Shown here in pieces: positions 24,403 to 34,395 of a stretch of 36,792 bases of DNA. The stretch covers positions 1-36,792 of the forward strand of contig NZ_JANIIC010000082.1 in NCBI RefSeq assembly GCF_024519315.1, in the 5' to 3' direction. Position 1 is the stretch's first letter. The number at the start of each line of letters is the position of its first letter. The position numbers and the translations under genes are program-made. The notes below the pieces were generated by a model. The model saw only the letters and a list, made by a program, of their open reading frames with translations, had not been told where the DNA came from and did not search any database. This stretch comes from Streptomyces malaysiensis subsp. samsunensis. GTDB lineage: Bacteria > Actinomycetota > Actinomycetes > Streptomycetales > Streptomycetaceae.

Positions 24403-25540
24403 TGTCTTCTCCATGGGCGTACTCCACCGTCCCGGTGGCGTGGAACATCACGTCTTCCTCAGTGGCATGGCGTGAGGGGAGTTCGTGCACGATCTGCCCG
24501 GCGCGCATCACGAGGATGCGGTCGCTGATGCCGATCGCCTCGGGCAGGTCGGAGGAGATGACCAGAATTGCCTTGCCGACAGCGGCCAGCTCGTTGATGA
24601 CTTCGTAGATCTCGCTCTTGGCTCCGACGTCGACGCCGCGGGTAGGCTCGTCGAGGATGAGGACGTCGCATGTGCGCATCAGCCAGCGCGCGAGGACGGC
24701 CTTTTGCTGGTTGCCGCCGGACAGGGCCTTGGCCGGGAGGCGCAGCGCGCTATGGCGCAGTCGCAGCCGGTGCATCTGGCCCTCGACGGCGCCGCGGATC
24801 CGTTCGCGCTTGAGGACACCGGCATGGACGTGGCCCGCCAGCGAACTCACCGCGATGTTGTCCTCCACCGAGTGGTCGAGGAAGAGCGCCTGTTTCTTGC
24901 GGTCTTCGGGGACCATGGCGATTCCTGCCGCCATCGCCCGGGCGGGGCTGGTGGCGGTGGCCGGCCTGCCATGGACGGTGACGGTGCCTCCGGAGGGCTT
25001 GTCCGCGCCGAAGATCAGCCGGGCCACTTCGGTCCGGCCGGCACCGATCAGCCCCGCCAGGCACACGACTTCACCGGCCCGGACCTGGAGGCTGACCGGA
25101 CCCGTGCCGTCAGCGCCGCGCAGCCCCTGGACGTCCAGGACAACGTCGCCCGCGCTGCGTGAATCGCGGTGGTAGAGGTCGTCCAGCGGGCGGCCCACCA
25201 TCATCCGCACCACGTCCGGCGGGCTGATCCGGTCCTTCTCCCGCGTGCCGATGAAGGTGCCGTCGCGAAAGACGGTGACCCGATCGGCGAGCTGCCAGAC
25301 CTCTTCCATGCGGTGGCTGATGTAGATGAGTCCGGTGCCCGCGGCGCGCATCTCGCCGATGAGGCCGTACAGATGGAGCGCCTCGGCGCGTGAGAGGGCC
25401 GCGGTCGGCTCGTCGAGCACGAGGATCCGGGCGCTCTCACTGACCGCCCGGGCGATCTCCACCATCTGCTGCCTGCCCACGCTGAGCTCGCCCAGTTCGC
25501 GGCGCGGGTCGATGTCCGCACCGATGCGGATACGCCTTCC
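24395..25540 (-). pseudogene. Ribose-type (RbsA-like) ABC ATPase lacking its N-terminal Walker A domain
   Basis: CUT2 ATPases are about 500 aa with two nucleotide-binding cassettes. Here the first cassette begins only at its signature, DIDPRRELGELSVGRQQMVE, followed by Walker B (ARILVLDEPTAAL). The second cassette is complete: degenerate Walker A GLIGAGRTEVARL, signature LSGGNQQKAVLARW, Walker B CDVLILDEPTRGVDVG. About 130 N-terminal residues, including the first P-loop, are missing. The DNA before 25540 runs directly into the end of the binding-protein gene, so a deletion joined the two. This is true loss, not a single-base problem. The stop overlaps the permease start. Confidence 0.85.
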
Positions 25541-25601
25541 GGTGGTCAGGCGGTGACGGGCGACTGTTCTCGAGTGCCCGCACCATGTGGCCGTCGGTCT
25601 C

Positions 25602-26560
25602 TCACCAGCCCTTGTAGTGGGCGACGTTGTCCCGGGTGACCAGCTCACTGGGGATGAGGATCGTGGTTTCCTTCGGCGGCTTGTCGCGGATGATGTCCTG
25701 GGCGACCTGCACGGCACGCCGAACCATCTCGGCCGGGTTCTGCGTGGCGGTGCCGATGTACGGCGACCTGGCACGCTTGAGTTCGGCCACCCCCTCCGGA
25801 CTCCCGTCAACCCGGGTGACCTTCACCCGACCGGTCTTGTGGGCCTGGGTGACCGCGAGGACCGCACCGAGGGCGGAGGGGTCGTTCATTCCGAAGATGC
25901 CCTGAACGTTGGGGGTGGCGGTGAGCATGTCGGTGGTGACGGCCAGGCCCGACGCACGGTCGTTCTTGGAGGACTGGTGCCCCACGACCTTGATCCCGGG
26001 GTACCGTTTCATGGCCTTCTTACAGCCGGTGATGCGGTCGCGGATCGTCTGGATCGGTGTGCCGTCGACTATCAGGACGTTGCCCTTGCCGCCGATCTCC
26101 TTGAACAGATAGTCGCAGGATCTCTCACCGGGGCCTGCACGGCGTCCGTCATGATCACAGCGTCGGCTCCCTTGGCGGGAGTGTCGACGGCGATGACGAC
26201 GATGCCCGCCCGCTTGGCGCGTTCGATCGCCGGCTGTATGCCGTTCCCGTCGACGGCGCTGACGATGATCAGGTTCACACCCTGCTGAATGAAGGTGTCG
26301 ATCTGGTTGTTCTGGTTGGCCAGGTCGAGTTGGGCGTCCTGGGTGTTCTCGGTGGCACCGACCTTGGCGGCGGCCTGCTTGGCACCCTTGTCCATGGCCG
26401 AGAAGAACGGGTTGGACATGTCCTGGACCATCAGACCGATCTTCTTGATCTTCTCGGGCTTGCCCTGGGCCCGATTGTCGCCGGAGGTGCAGCCGGCCAG
26501 GCTCAGCGCCACCAGGGCGGCCGTAGCGACGATGACGTGCTTGCTGGTGATCGACTTCAT
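25602..26560 (-). pseudogene. Ribose-type sugar-binding lipoprotein (RbsB-like) with one frameshift
   Basis: ATG 26560 (AAGGA 9 nt upstream) opens a lipoprotein signal MKSITSKHVIVATAALVALS LAGC-type, then the Peripla_BP_4 core IGLMVQDMSNPFFSAMDKGA and NLIIVSAVDGNGIQPAIERA. At about 26121-26130 the frame breaks after MTDAVQAP. One added G (GCCCCGGGTGAGAG) continues it as GERSCDYLFKEIGGKGNVLI and on to KRYPGIKVVGHQSSKNDRAS and a normal end HYKGW. The whole family length, about 320 aa, is present, so the break may be a base-calling gap. It is the first transport gene after lacI. Confidence 0.85.
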
Positions 26561-26722
26561 GCTGTGCGTTCCTTCGGGTGCTCGTCTGCGGCCCAAGGGG
26601 GCAGACGTGTGGCTGTGCGGATGACGGTCGCGTCGATGTGGAACCGGACGATTGGTGAGCGTGCCGGGTTCACCGGCGGGGCTGTTCGGGGCGCGTGGTC
26701 CGGCTGCGGTGCGCTGCGCGGG

Positions 26723-27786
26723 TCAGCAGCCGCAGGACTTCCTGATGATGAGGTCGGCCGTCATCTCCTGGCGGTGCTCAGGTCGATAGACGGGTGTGGT
26801 CGCCTTGCCCAGGCGTTCGGCCTCCACCTGCTCGTCGATGATCCCGGTGAGGATCTGTGCGGCCAGCACGCCGATGGTCTCGCTGTCCTCGTTCAGCACG
26901 GTCAGTGGAGAGTCCAGCAGCGGGGCCCAGGGGAATCGTCGAAGGCCACGATCGCGACCTCGTCGGGTACCTTGACCGCCCGGTCCTGGAGGACGCGCAG
27001 GGCACCGTGCACCATCGGGTTGTTGCCCGCGATGATGACGCGCGGCAGGGCACGGCCGGGGGTGTCCAGGTAGCGGCTCAGCGTGCCGTAGGCCGACGCC
27101 GTGTCGTTCTCACTCTCCAGCACCTCCAGCGTGGCGCCGTACGCGGATGCCGCCTCACACAGCCCGCGCTCACACTGTGCGCGGGTCGACCAGCGCGCCG
27201 GATAGGCCAGGAACAGCCAGTCGGTGTAGCCGTGGCCGGCCAGATGGGCACCGACCTTCATACTGGCGCCGATGTTGTCCGTGGTGATGCTCGGCACCCG
27301 GTCCGCGCCCTCGGGTGGCGCTGAGTCCACGAAGACCACGGGAATGTCCCACTTCTCCAGCAACTGAATGCTCCGCCGGCTCAGGGTGAGCGTCGCGATC
27401 ACCCCGGCGGTCCGTGACTGGATCAGGTCGTGCACCAAAGAATCCTCCACCGCGCGGGTGTAGACGCCCTCCGCGGCGACATCGGCCACGATCGCGGCAC
27501 GGTCCGAGTGACGCAGGGTGCGCTGGATCCCGGTCATCAAGTCCAGGTAGTAGTAGTTGGAGGTACTGGCGGTGATGACGGCGACCGAGCTGCGCGTGTT
27601 CCGCCGCAGTTCCTGAGCGGCCCGGTTCGGCACGTACCCCAGGTCGCGGGCGGCCTTCAGCACCCGTTCCCTGCTGGCTGTCGACACTCCGTCGCGGTTG
27701 CTCAGCGCACGCGAGACCGTGTAGACGGACAAACCGGTGGCACGACTGACATCGCGCAATGTGGGCTTCTTTGTCACTTCTGGCAC
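26723..27786 (-). pseudogene. LacI-family regulator of the ribose-type locus with one frameshift
   Basis: It starts at GTG 27786 with KKPTLRDVSRATGLSVYTVS and RALSNRDGVS, a full LacI helix-turn-helix (about 8-35). The effector domain is intact up to PDEVAIVAFDD at about 26935. There the frame shifts; one added T (GATTTCCCCTGG) gives DFPWAPLLDSPLTVLNEDSE, then ATTPVYRPEHRQEMTADLII and the end RKSCGC at 26723. The full length would be about 355 aa, normal for the family. Two identical 12-bp palindromes lie just upstream. It most likely represses the downstream binding-protein/ATPase/permease genes and itself. Confidence 0.85.
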
Positions 27787-27793
27787 CGCTCTA

Positions 27794-27805
27794 CTAAACG
27801 ATTAG
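27794..27805. promoter_or_regulatory. LacI operator copy 1
   Basis: CTAAACGATTAG is a palindrome of the classical LacI/GalR form (CTAA…CG…TTAG). It starts 8 nt upstream of the GTG of the adjacent lacI gene. Confidence 0.75.
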
Positions 27806-27836
27806 GGTGATCGCCGTGCGCTGCCACCAGCCTGCC

Positions 27837-27848
27837 CTAAACGATTAG
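27837..27848. promoter_or_regulatory. LacI operator copy 2
   Basis: This is a second, identical CTAAACGATTAG, 43 bp from copy 1 (about four helical turns), in the same orientation. An AT-rich 12-mer repeated exactly in such GC-rich DNA is unlikely by chance. Confidence 0.75.
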
Positions 27849-28326
27849 GCGTGACCGTGCGTCGCCCCCCTCGGCACGTCAAGAGTTCACTCAGGGATTC
27901 GCAGACCCACGTGGTCGCAGCACCACCCGCGCCGAAGACTCACCCGCCCAGGCAGAGACCCAGGCGGACGCCGGCGCCGGTTCTCGCACGGTCGGCGATC
28001 GTCAGCCGTGGTGCCGCGACAGGTTGTCCACGACGTGGAGATTGCCACAGAGTAAAGTTCTGGTAAGCAATCGCCGTCGGCCCCGTCGGGCTCTGCGTCC
28101 CCCACCGGTCAGCGGAGCCGCCATGGGGTGGAAGGAACACGACACCGCCGGTGGCACCGCCGCAGCGGGAACAGACGGCCCGGGCGGCACCCGTCGCTGC
28201 CGCCCATGCCGGGTGACCCCGGTTGCGGGGGCCACGACGAAGCCGGCCACTCCAGGTAGCGGCCTCATCCGTAGTAGGGGCGCGATCGAGTGACGGACGC
28301 TCCCGGTAATGCGCAGGTCACCATGG
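27849..28326. other. About 480 bp without a supported gene
   Basis: No start plus recognisable product was found on either strand. A minus-strand scrap at about 28005-28050 reads LCGNLHVVDNLSRHHG, reminiscent of the IS630 transposase block HVVxDNLxxH, but it is too short to be sure. The promoter for genes on either side is not obvious. Confidence 0.3.
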
Positions 28327-29469
28327 TCAGCATGCGGTTCGACGCTGCTGTGCGCCCGGAACTGTGGCCGCGCGGGTGATGGCGACAATGGCCACGTCGT
28401 CGTTGATGCGTCCGCCGACGTGCTGGAGCAGGTCGGCTTGGAGGTAGCACACCAGGGACTGGACAGTGCTGCCTTTCCAGGCAGCAAGGCGCGCGGGGAG
28501 CGGGTAGAAAGTACCGGTGGAGTCGCGGGCCTCGGTGACGCCGTCGGTGTAGAGCAGCAGAAGATCGCCGTCTTCGAAATAGAACATCCCGGCCGTGAAG
28601 TCACATTCCGACACCATGTCGAGTCCGAGCGGCGGTGCGGGGTCGGTGGCTTCGAGCGTGGTGATCTCGGTGCCGTGAACGAGAAGGGGTGGCGGGTGGC
28701 CACAATTCACCATTCCGGCGACACAGCTTTCGTCGTAGACGTCCAGCACCAGGGCGGTGACGAAGGACTCCCAGGTCTCCTGGGAGTCCTCGCCGGAGTG
28801 GATCCAATTCCAGTAGACCGCGTTGCCCAGGTGGGCGGCCACACCGGGCAGCGAGAGATTGCAGTATGCGGACCCGCGGAAGGCGCCGATCAGCACTGAG
28901 GCGTCCCCCACAGCGGACAGTCCCTTGCCGCGGACGTCCCCGATGACCAGCCGCGTCGCGCCCTCAACACGTACGGCCGCGTATAGATCACCGCCAATCT
29001 GCGCCTCTTCCTGAGCCGCGTGGTAGACGGAGGCGATGCACAGTGGTCCGACCCGGCCGGGAAGCGGGCGCAGCAGCACCTCCTGGGCTGCCACCGCTAC
29101 CGAACGCACCAGGCTCAGCCGACGCAGATGCCGGTCGGTCGCATAGCGCAGGACCGTCACCAGCACCGAAATCACCACCAGTGCGCCGAGCTGTGCCTGA
29201 TGGGGCGAGGTCATCACACCGCCCTGCACATGGCTGAGCAACACCTGGGCCGCGACGGCGAGCGCGCCGATCATGGCGGTCTCCGCTGGGCCCGCGAACG
29301 AGGCGGCAATCGCGGGTGCCGCGACCAGGAAGGGGCCGAAGGGGATGGTCGCGGGAGTGTTGATGTCGACCAGTGTGATCGCCACAATGAGGCCCACGGG
29401 AACAGCCAGCAGCAACGGACTCGACCACTGTGGCCTGATGGAACGAGCCGGGTCGTACCGAAGACGCAT
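28327..29469 (-). CDS. Membrane-anchored PP2C/SpoIIE-type serine phosphatase
   Basis: This 380-aa protein has three to four N-terminal membrane helices (about residues 20-110: SPLLLAVPVGLIVAITLVDI; IPFGPFLVAAPAIAASFAGP; LGALVVISVLVTVLRYATD). They are followed by a SpoIIE/PP2C catalytic domain (about 135-375) with the metal-binding motifs EEAQIGGDLYAA, LVIGDVRGKGLSAVGDASVL, AGMVNCGHPPPLL and LLLYTDGVTEARD, and a closing INDDVAIVAI. Such phosphatases remove phosphate from anti-sigma-factor antagonists in Streptomyces. ATG 29469 follows GGAG very closely; a GTG five codons upstream is possible. No partner anti-sigma gene is adjacent. Confidence 0.88.
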   Translation of the reverse strand: MRLRYDPARSIRPQWSSPLLLAVPVGLIVAITLVDINTPATIPFGPFLVAAPAIAASFAGPAETAMIGALAVAAQVLLSHVQGGVMTSPHQAQLGALVVISVLVTVLRYATDRHLRRLSLVRSVAVAAQEVLLRPLPGRVGPLCIASVYHAAQEEAQIGGDLYAAVRVEGATRLVIGDVRGKGLSAVGDASVLIGAFRGSAYCNLSLPGVAAHLGNAVYWNWIHSGEDSQETWESFVTALVLDVYDESCVAGMVNCGHPPPLLVHGTEITTLEATDPAPPLGLDMVSECDFTAGMFYFEDGDLLLLYTDGVTEARDSTGTFYPLPARLAAWKGSTVQSLVCYLQADLLQHVGGRINDDVAIVAITRAATVPGAQQRRTAC

Positions 29470-29820
29470 ATCTCCTGCATACACCCGACACCACCGGTTA
29501 CGCGGGGCAACAACCCCGCCATGGCTTCCGTAGCCTCCGAGAGATTCGCTCCCGTTCGCTACTTGATTGCTGACTTCAATAAAGGCCGTATTCGCCCGCT
29601 CCTGGACAGTCCGCCCCCCGGCGGGAAGTGTCCGTTGCCCCCGGACAAGGGGGCTCGTCGTTGCGCCGGACCATGGTCGTACGGCCTGCCTCACATCGAT
29701 TTTCGGTCCGATCGCGAAGCGCCCCGGTACAGGCACGATGACGACGGTACGATCGTCTGGTTTATGACGTGGGGTCCGTGATGTGCCGCCTGGAACGGGC
29801 GGCGGGCGGAAGGGGGAGGC
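29470..29820. other. Divergent intergenic region, no gene
   Basis: This holds the upstream regions of the membrane phosphatase (minus) and the FAD oxidase (plus). A patch of lower GC at about 29560-29595 (TTGATTGCTGACTTCAATAA) is the likeliest promoter zone, but I cannot place -35/-10 elements with confidence. Confidence 0.3.
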
Positions 29821-31295
29821 ATGACGGAACAGGTGGAGCGACCGACGGATTTACGAACAGGGGCGGCCGGGGTCGAGGTGGTGGCCTTCGATCCGCAGGC
29901 ACGGGTGTGGGTGACTGAGGCGGAGGTGAGCGCCGGCGGGCCGTCCTGGTGCATGTGCCGCGCCTGGAGGGCTCGTTACGGGCGGACGAGACGTTGCTCA
30001 GCGACGACGGGGATGACTTCGGACACATCGTGCACCACATCCCGGGAGGCGTGCTACGGACCGGTTCCGTCGAGGAGATCGCGGCGATGATCCGGTTCTG
30101 CAACGCCTACCGCATCGAGGTGGCCGCCCGCGGCCAGGGGCACGGGACGTACGGACAGGCGCAGGTGGACGGCGGGCTGGTGATCGAAACCGAGCCGCTG
30201 AACGGGATCGGGCCCGTGGAGGCCGGGCAGGTCACGGTGGGGGCCGGGGCGGTGTGGAGTGCGGTGGTACGCGAGACGCTACAGCAGGGGCTGACGCCCC
30301 CGATCTTCACCGACTATCTGGAGCTGTCGGTGGGCGGCACCCTGTCGGTCGGCGGACTCGGTGGCCAGGCATGCCGGTTCGGTGCCCAGGTGGACAACGT
30401 CATCGCGCTGGATGTCGTCACCGGAGCCGGGGACCTGGTCAGCTGCTCGCCCACCCAGCGGCCGGACCTGTTCCACGCGGTGCTCGCCGGCCTCGGCCAG
30501 TGCGCGGTCATCGTCTCGGCGACGCTGCGGCTGGTCACCGCCCCCCAGACCGTATGGCACTACCAGCTGTCGTACCTGGATCTCGAGACATTCCTCGCCG
30601 ACCAGCGGCAGCTTGCCGAAGACGAGCGGTACGCGTATGTCGAGGGGTGGGTCGAGGCGAACGACGAGGGCGCATACACCAATTGCGTGCTGGAGTTCGC
30701 CGTCTACGGACCGCCCGCCGGGTCCGAGCCTGACGACGCCGAGTGGCTGCGCGGCCTGAGGTACGACCGGTCCCACCGGGTCACCGCCGAGTCGCTGCCG
30801 TACTTCACATTCCTCAACCGTCTCGCCGAGGGCGTGAAAAAGCTCAAGCACATCGGCGTCTGGGACTGGGCCCACCCCTGGCTCAACCTGATACTGCCTG
30901 GCGACCGCGCCGCCGAGTTGTCCCGCACCCTGCTCGATGAGCTAGCCGGACAGGAGATCGGCGGCCTGGTGCTGCTCTACCCACTGGCACGCCGCCACCT
31001 GCGCACCCCGCTGCTGCGGGTCCCAGACGACCCGGTGCCGTATCTGATGGCCGTCCTATGGGCGCTCGACCCAAAGGACCAAACGACGATAACCGCTCGG
31101 GTGGCCGCCAACCACGCCGCGTACAAGCGGGTCCGCGCAGCCGGCGCCACCCAGTACCCCGTGGGGTCCATCCCGATGACCGCCGACGACTGGCGCGGCC
31201 ACTACGGCGCGGCGTGGGAAGAGTTCGCCGCCGCCAAGCGCCGCTACGACCCGCATCTCCTGCTCGCCCCGGGTCAGCACGTCTTCACCACCTGA
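29821..31295 (+). pseudogene. Cytokinin-dehydrogenase-like FAD-linked oxidase with one frameshift
   Basis: The N-terminus (ATG 29821, GVEVVAFDPQARVWVTEAE) and the main body lie in different frames; the shift falls at 29916-29948. One added G in the GGG at 29938-29940 would give VLVHVPRLEGSLRADETLLS. The body is a complete FAD-binding domain: AARGQGHGTYGQAQVDGGLV (the His corresponds to the FAD-linking His of the family), then SVGGTLSVGGLGGQACRFGA and NVIALDVVTGAGDLVSCSP, close to plant and bacterial cytokinin dehydrogenases. It ends with the family hallmark YDPHLLLAPGQHVF. It would oxidise a secondary amine or alcohol. About 490 aa if repaired. No export signal is seen. If the shift is real, a GTG at 29949 could still make most of the enzyme. 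Confidence 0.82.
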
Positions 31296-31299
31296 GCAC

Positions 31300-31326
31300 G
31301 CCCGCCCATCCGCTCGCATGGCGGGC
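31300..31326 (+). terminator. Stem-loop after the FAD oxidase
   Basis: GCCCGCCCAT (31300-31309) pairs with ATGGCGGGC (31318-31326), one C bulged, around an 8-nt loop. It begins 4 nt after the stop codon. No U-tract. Confidence 0.5.
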
Positions 31327-31924
31327 CGACCGATGACCCCACATCGTCGTTCACCAGCCCGGCCAGCCGGTCGGCTATGACCTGGCACTGCCGTGGAGGA
31401 GCAACCGCCGTTCGGCATCCGGCGGCTTGGGCGCACCGCCATGCCGGGTCGCAGCCACCGGCAACCTGACGATCCCGACCTCCGTCGGCCGCGGCATCCG
31501 GTGGAGGCTGGCAGTCACACGTCCGCAAGTCCTTTGGACCGGGCAGAGGGTCCCGTCCCGCGTGGGCCGGCCGACCAAGGCACAGAGAGGGCCGCAGCGA
31601 AGCCGCTGGTAACCGCTGCTATGCGGCGTGCCGGTCCATTGCGGGCATAGTCTGTGTGGAAGCGGTGGCCGATCACGGTCTTGATCCTCGGCAGCGTCCG
31701 GCGCTGGTTGTCGGCCATGTACGACCGGGCCCTCGCTGGTCCCGATCGGACGCTGACCGGTACCTCGTGGCAATGGCGGCCCGCGAGGATCAAGCTCTCT
31801 CAACAGCTACGACAACCCGAATTAAACCCCGGTAACTCCTGATGTATTCGCTATTCGATAAATGGCAGGAATATACATCTATAATGGGAATGGAACCGAC
31901 CAGGTTGCGGAGGAGAAGCGCAAT
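31327..31924. other. About 600 bp without a supported gene; promoter before the PAS-GAF phosphatase
   Basis: A minus-strand frame (31515-31793, 92 codons) shows no known motif and has no good ribosome site, so I do not call it. The last 90 bases are markedly AT-rich, and TATAAT at 31880-31885 lies 40 nt before the next start. It is a strong -10, but no consensus -35 stands at the right distance. Confidence 0.4.
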
Positions 31925-34006
31925 ATGAAGTCCTCTACCGCTTACGCCGACGTTGGGTTCTCCTCGTTCGACGACATTGTGACGGCCATGCTCGACGCGC
32001 AAGGCATCGTGCTGCGCTGGTCCCGCGCAGCCGCCGAGCTGCTTGACCGAACAGCCGAGGAGGTCTGCGGCAACCCGGTCGGGCATCTGCTCGCCGACTC
32101 CTCCGAGTGCCGGGCCGAGCCCATGGTGAACGGAATGCCGACGGCGGGACGGGCCCTGCTGCGGCATCGCTCCGGCGCCATCGTCGAAGTCTCCTTCCGG
32201 ATTTCTCCGCTGGAGAACTGCTCTGATTTCCTCATGCTGGCCGTCCCCACTCCCTGCCGGACCGACACCGCCAAGTGGCAGCGCTCCCGCCACGACCTGG
32301 AGTTGCGCCACCAAGCCTCGGCCACCATCGGCCGCTCCCTCGATGTGAAGCGCACTGCCCAGGACCTGGCCGACGTCCTCGTCCCTGCCCTGGGCGACCT
32401 CGCGTGGGTCAACCTGGCCGAGTCCGTGCTCGGTGGCGACGAGCCCCCCAAGTTCCTCGGCGGAGGAGAGTTGCATTTGCGTCGGGCCGCCGTGGCCTCG
32501 GCCACCGGGCCCTGGCCCGCCGCTCTACTCCAGCCGGGGGCGCCGGTCCCTCCGTTCGGGGACTGGCCCGGCCTGCGAGCCCTCCAACGCGGTGAGACCA
32601 TCATTTTGCGCGACCGGACCGGCATAAACGATGGGCTCTCGCGCGCCTTCCCGGATGCATTCTCGTTGCTTGTGCCTGAGCGCGCGCATTCGATGGTGGC
32701 TGCTCCCTTGTTCGCCCGCGGCTTCCTGCTCGGCACAGTTGTGGTCTGGCGCACGGAGTGGGCCGAGCCCTTCACCGACCTGGACGCCGGTCTGCTGGCG
32801 GATATAGCCTCCGCTGCTTCGCTGAGCGTGGACAACGCCCGGCGCTACACCCGCGAGCACTGCGCGGCCGTCGCCCTGCAACAGCGCCTGCTCCCTCGTG
32901 CCACCACCGACACTCCGGCATCCGTGACATCAGGCTTCTACCTGCCCGCCAGTGGCGGTGCCGACATCAGCGGAGACTGGTTCGACGTCATCCTCCTGCC
33001 TTCGCTGCGGATCGCCTTCGTTGTCGGCGACGTCATCGGCCACGGCCTGCCGGCCACCGCAACCATGGGCCGCCTTCGCACCGCCGTCCAGACCCTGGCC
33101 GATCTGGAGCTGGGACCCGAGGAACTGCTCACCCATCTCGACGATCTTGTCGCCCGGCTGGCCGCCGAGGCCGACACTGCTCACCAGGACACCGTTGGCG
33201 CCACTTGTCTGTACGCCGTCTACGACCCCATCGCCTGCCAATGTACGCTCGCCAGCGCCGGCCATCCGCCCCCCATTCTTCTCCAGCCCGACGGCACCGG
33301 TAGCCCCGTCGCGCTCTCCCCCGGCCCACCCCTCGGCGTCGGCGGTATGCCTTTCGAGACCACCACCATCGGCCTGGACCCCGGCAGCATCCTCGCCCTA
33401 TACACCGACGGCCTGCTCGGCTGCCACGAGCACGACGTCGACGCCGGAATCCAGCAGCTGACCGATCGCCTCGCCGCGCTCATCCACCCCGGCCGCCCCC
33501 TGGACGCTATCGGTCGTACCGTTCTGGCCGACGTCGCCCCACGGCCTCGCGACGACATTGCCCTGCTTCTCGCCAGCACCCGAGCTCTGCCAAGGGACGC
33601 CACGGCCAGTTGGGAGTTCCCCGCCGATCCCGCCGTCGTCGCCCGCGCTCGGAACGCAACCTCGCACCAGCTCAGCGCCTGGGGCCTCGAAGAAGCGTCC
33701 TTCACTGTCGAACTCGTCGTCAGCGAATTGGTCACCAACGCCATCCGCTACGCCGGCGGCCCCATCGGGCTCCGGCTCATTCGCGACGCGACACTCATCT
33801 GCGAAGTTACCGATCCCAGCAACACCCAGCCGCGGTTGCGCCGCGCCCGCACCACCGACGAAGGCGGCCGTGGACTGTTCCTCGTCGCCCAGTTCGCCAC
33901 GCGCTGGGGCTGCCGCTACGGCCAATCCGGAAAGACCATATGGGCCGAGCAACCGCTCCCTGAAGTTCCCCCTGTGGGCTGCATAGGTGAAGGCCGGGGC
34001 GTGTGA
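31925..34006 (+). CDS. PAS-GAF-PP2C(SpoIIE)-HATPase sensory phosphatase
   Basis: This 693-aa soluble protein has four parts. Residues about 12-115 form a PAS sensor (TAMLDAQGIVLRWSRAAAEL). About 125-330 is a GAF domain (TAQDLADVLVPALGDLAWVN … AAPLFARGFLLGTVVVWR). About 340-560 is the SpoIIE/PP2C phosphatase (GGADISGDWFDVILLP; IAFVVGDVIGHGLPATATMG; TLASAGHPPPILL; ILALYTDGLLGCHEHD). About 575-690 is an anti-sigma-type HATPase (TVELVVSELVTNAIRYAGGP; DEGGRGLFLVAQFATRWGCR). It therefore joins both halves of a partner-switching circuit: a kinase that phosphorylates an anti-anti-sigma factor and a phosphatase that reverses it. ATG 31925 follows GGAGGAG; the longer frame from 31862 has no ribosome site. 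Confidence 0.92.
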   Translation: MKSSTAYADVGFSSFDDIVTAMLDAQGIVLRWSRAAAELLDRTAEEVCGNPVGHLLADSSECRAEPMVNGMPTAGRALLRHRSGAIVEVSFRISPLENCSDFLMLAVPTPCRTDTAKWQRSRHDLELRHQASATIGRSLDVKRTAQDLADVLVPALGDLAWVNLAESVLGGDEPPKFLGGGELHLRRAAVASATGPWPAALLQPGAPVPPFGDWPGLRALQRGETIILRDRTGINDGLSRAFPDAFSLLVPERAHSMVAAPLFARGFLLGTVVVWRTEWAEPFTDLDAGLLADIASAASLSVDNARRYTREHCAAVALQQRLLPRATTDTPASVTSGFYLPASGGADISGDWFDVILLPSLRIAFVVGDVIGHGLPATATMGRLRTAVQTLADLELGPEELLTHLDDLVARLAAEADTAHQDTVGATCLYAVYDPIACQCTLASAGHPPPILLQPDGTGSPVALSPGPPLGVGGMPFETTTIGLDPGSILALYTDGLLGCHEHDVDAGIQQLTDRLAALIHPGRPLDAIGRTVLADVAPRPRDDIALLLASTRALPRDATASWEFPADPAVVARARNATSHQLSAWGLEEASFTVELVVSELVTNAIRYAGGPIGLRLIRDATLICEVTDPSNTQPRLRRARTTDEGGRGLFLVAQFATRWGCRYGQSGKTIWAEQPLPEVPPVGCIGEGRGV

Positions 34007-34395
34007 GCCTGGAGAGAGCACCGAACAGCGGATACGCGCAGCCCGCGCTGAATGCACCGACCGGCTCCTCGCTATTGGTGAACGACGCCTGCCTGCGGTC
34101 CTGACCAGGTACGCCTAGCGCTACAACGTCGGTCGGGCCCTGAAGGGGTGTCACTATGCCGATCAGGTTGTTGAGTTGGGCGTTCTCTGTCGATGGTGAG
34201 GCAATCGGAGAGGCGTGGTGTGGTACTCGTTGAGCAGTCCATCGAGCACCTGCCGAGACCTGACCGCGGCAGCGGGGCATCGGCCCAGCAGGATCTGGCC
34301 GAGTTCTGCGGCAGCGACAGCTTTGGGAGGGCCCTCACCCGGCCACGCCGGCCCGGGCGGGAGGGGTCCCGGTCGGGGAGGGGTTCCATGGGGCC
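34007..34395. other. About 390 bp without a supported gene
   Basis: A minus-strand stretch at about 34163-34320 reads VAAAELGQILLGRCPAAAVR and SRQVLDGLLNEYHTT. It could be the end of a lost gene, but I cannot assign it. GGGGAGGGG at 34378-34386 may serve the following lipoprotein gene. Confidence 0.3.

Noticed and set aside
28005..28050. Possible IS630 transposase scrap (HVVDNLSRHHG)
   Set aside because: Eleven residues with no supporting flanks could be chance.
31515..31793. 92-codon minus-strand frame in the gap before the PAS-GAF phosphatase
   Set aside because: No motif, no ribosome site and irregular third-position composition.
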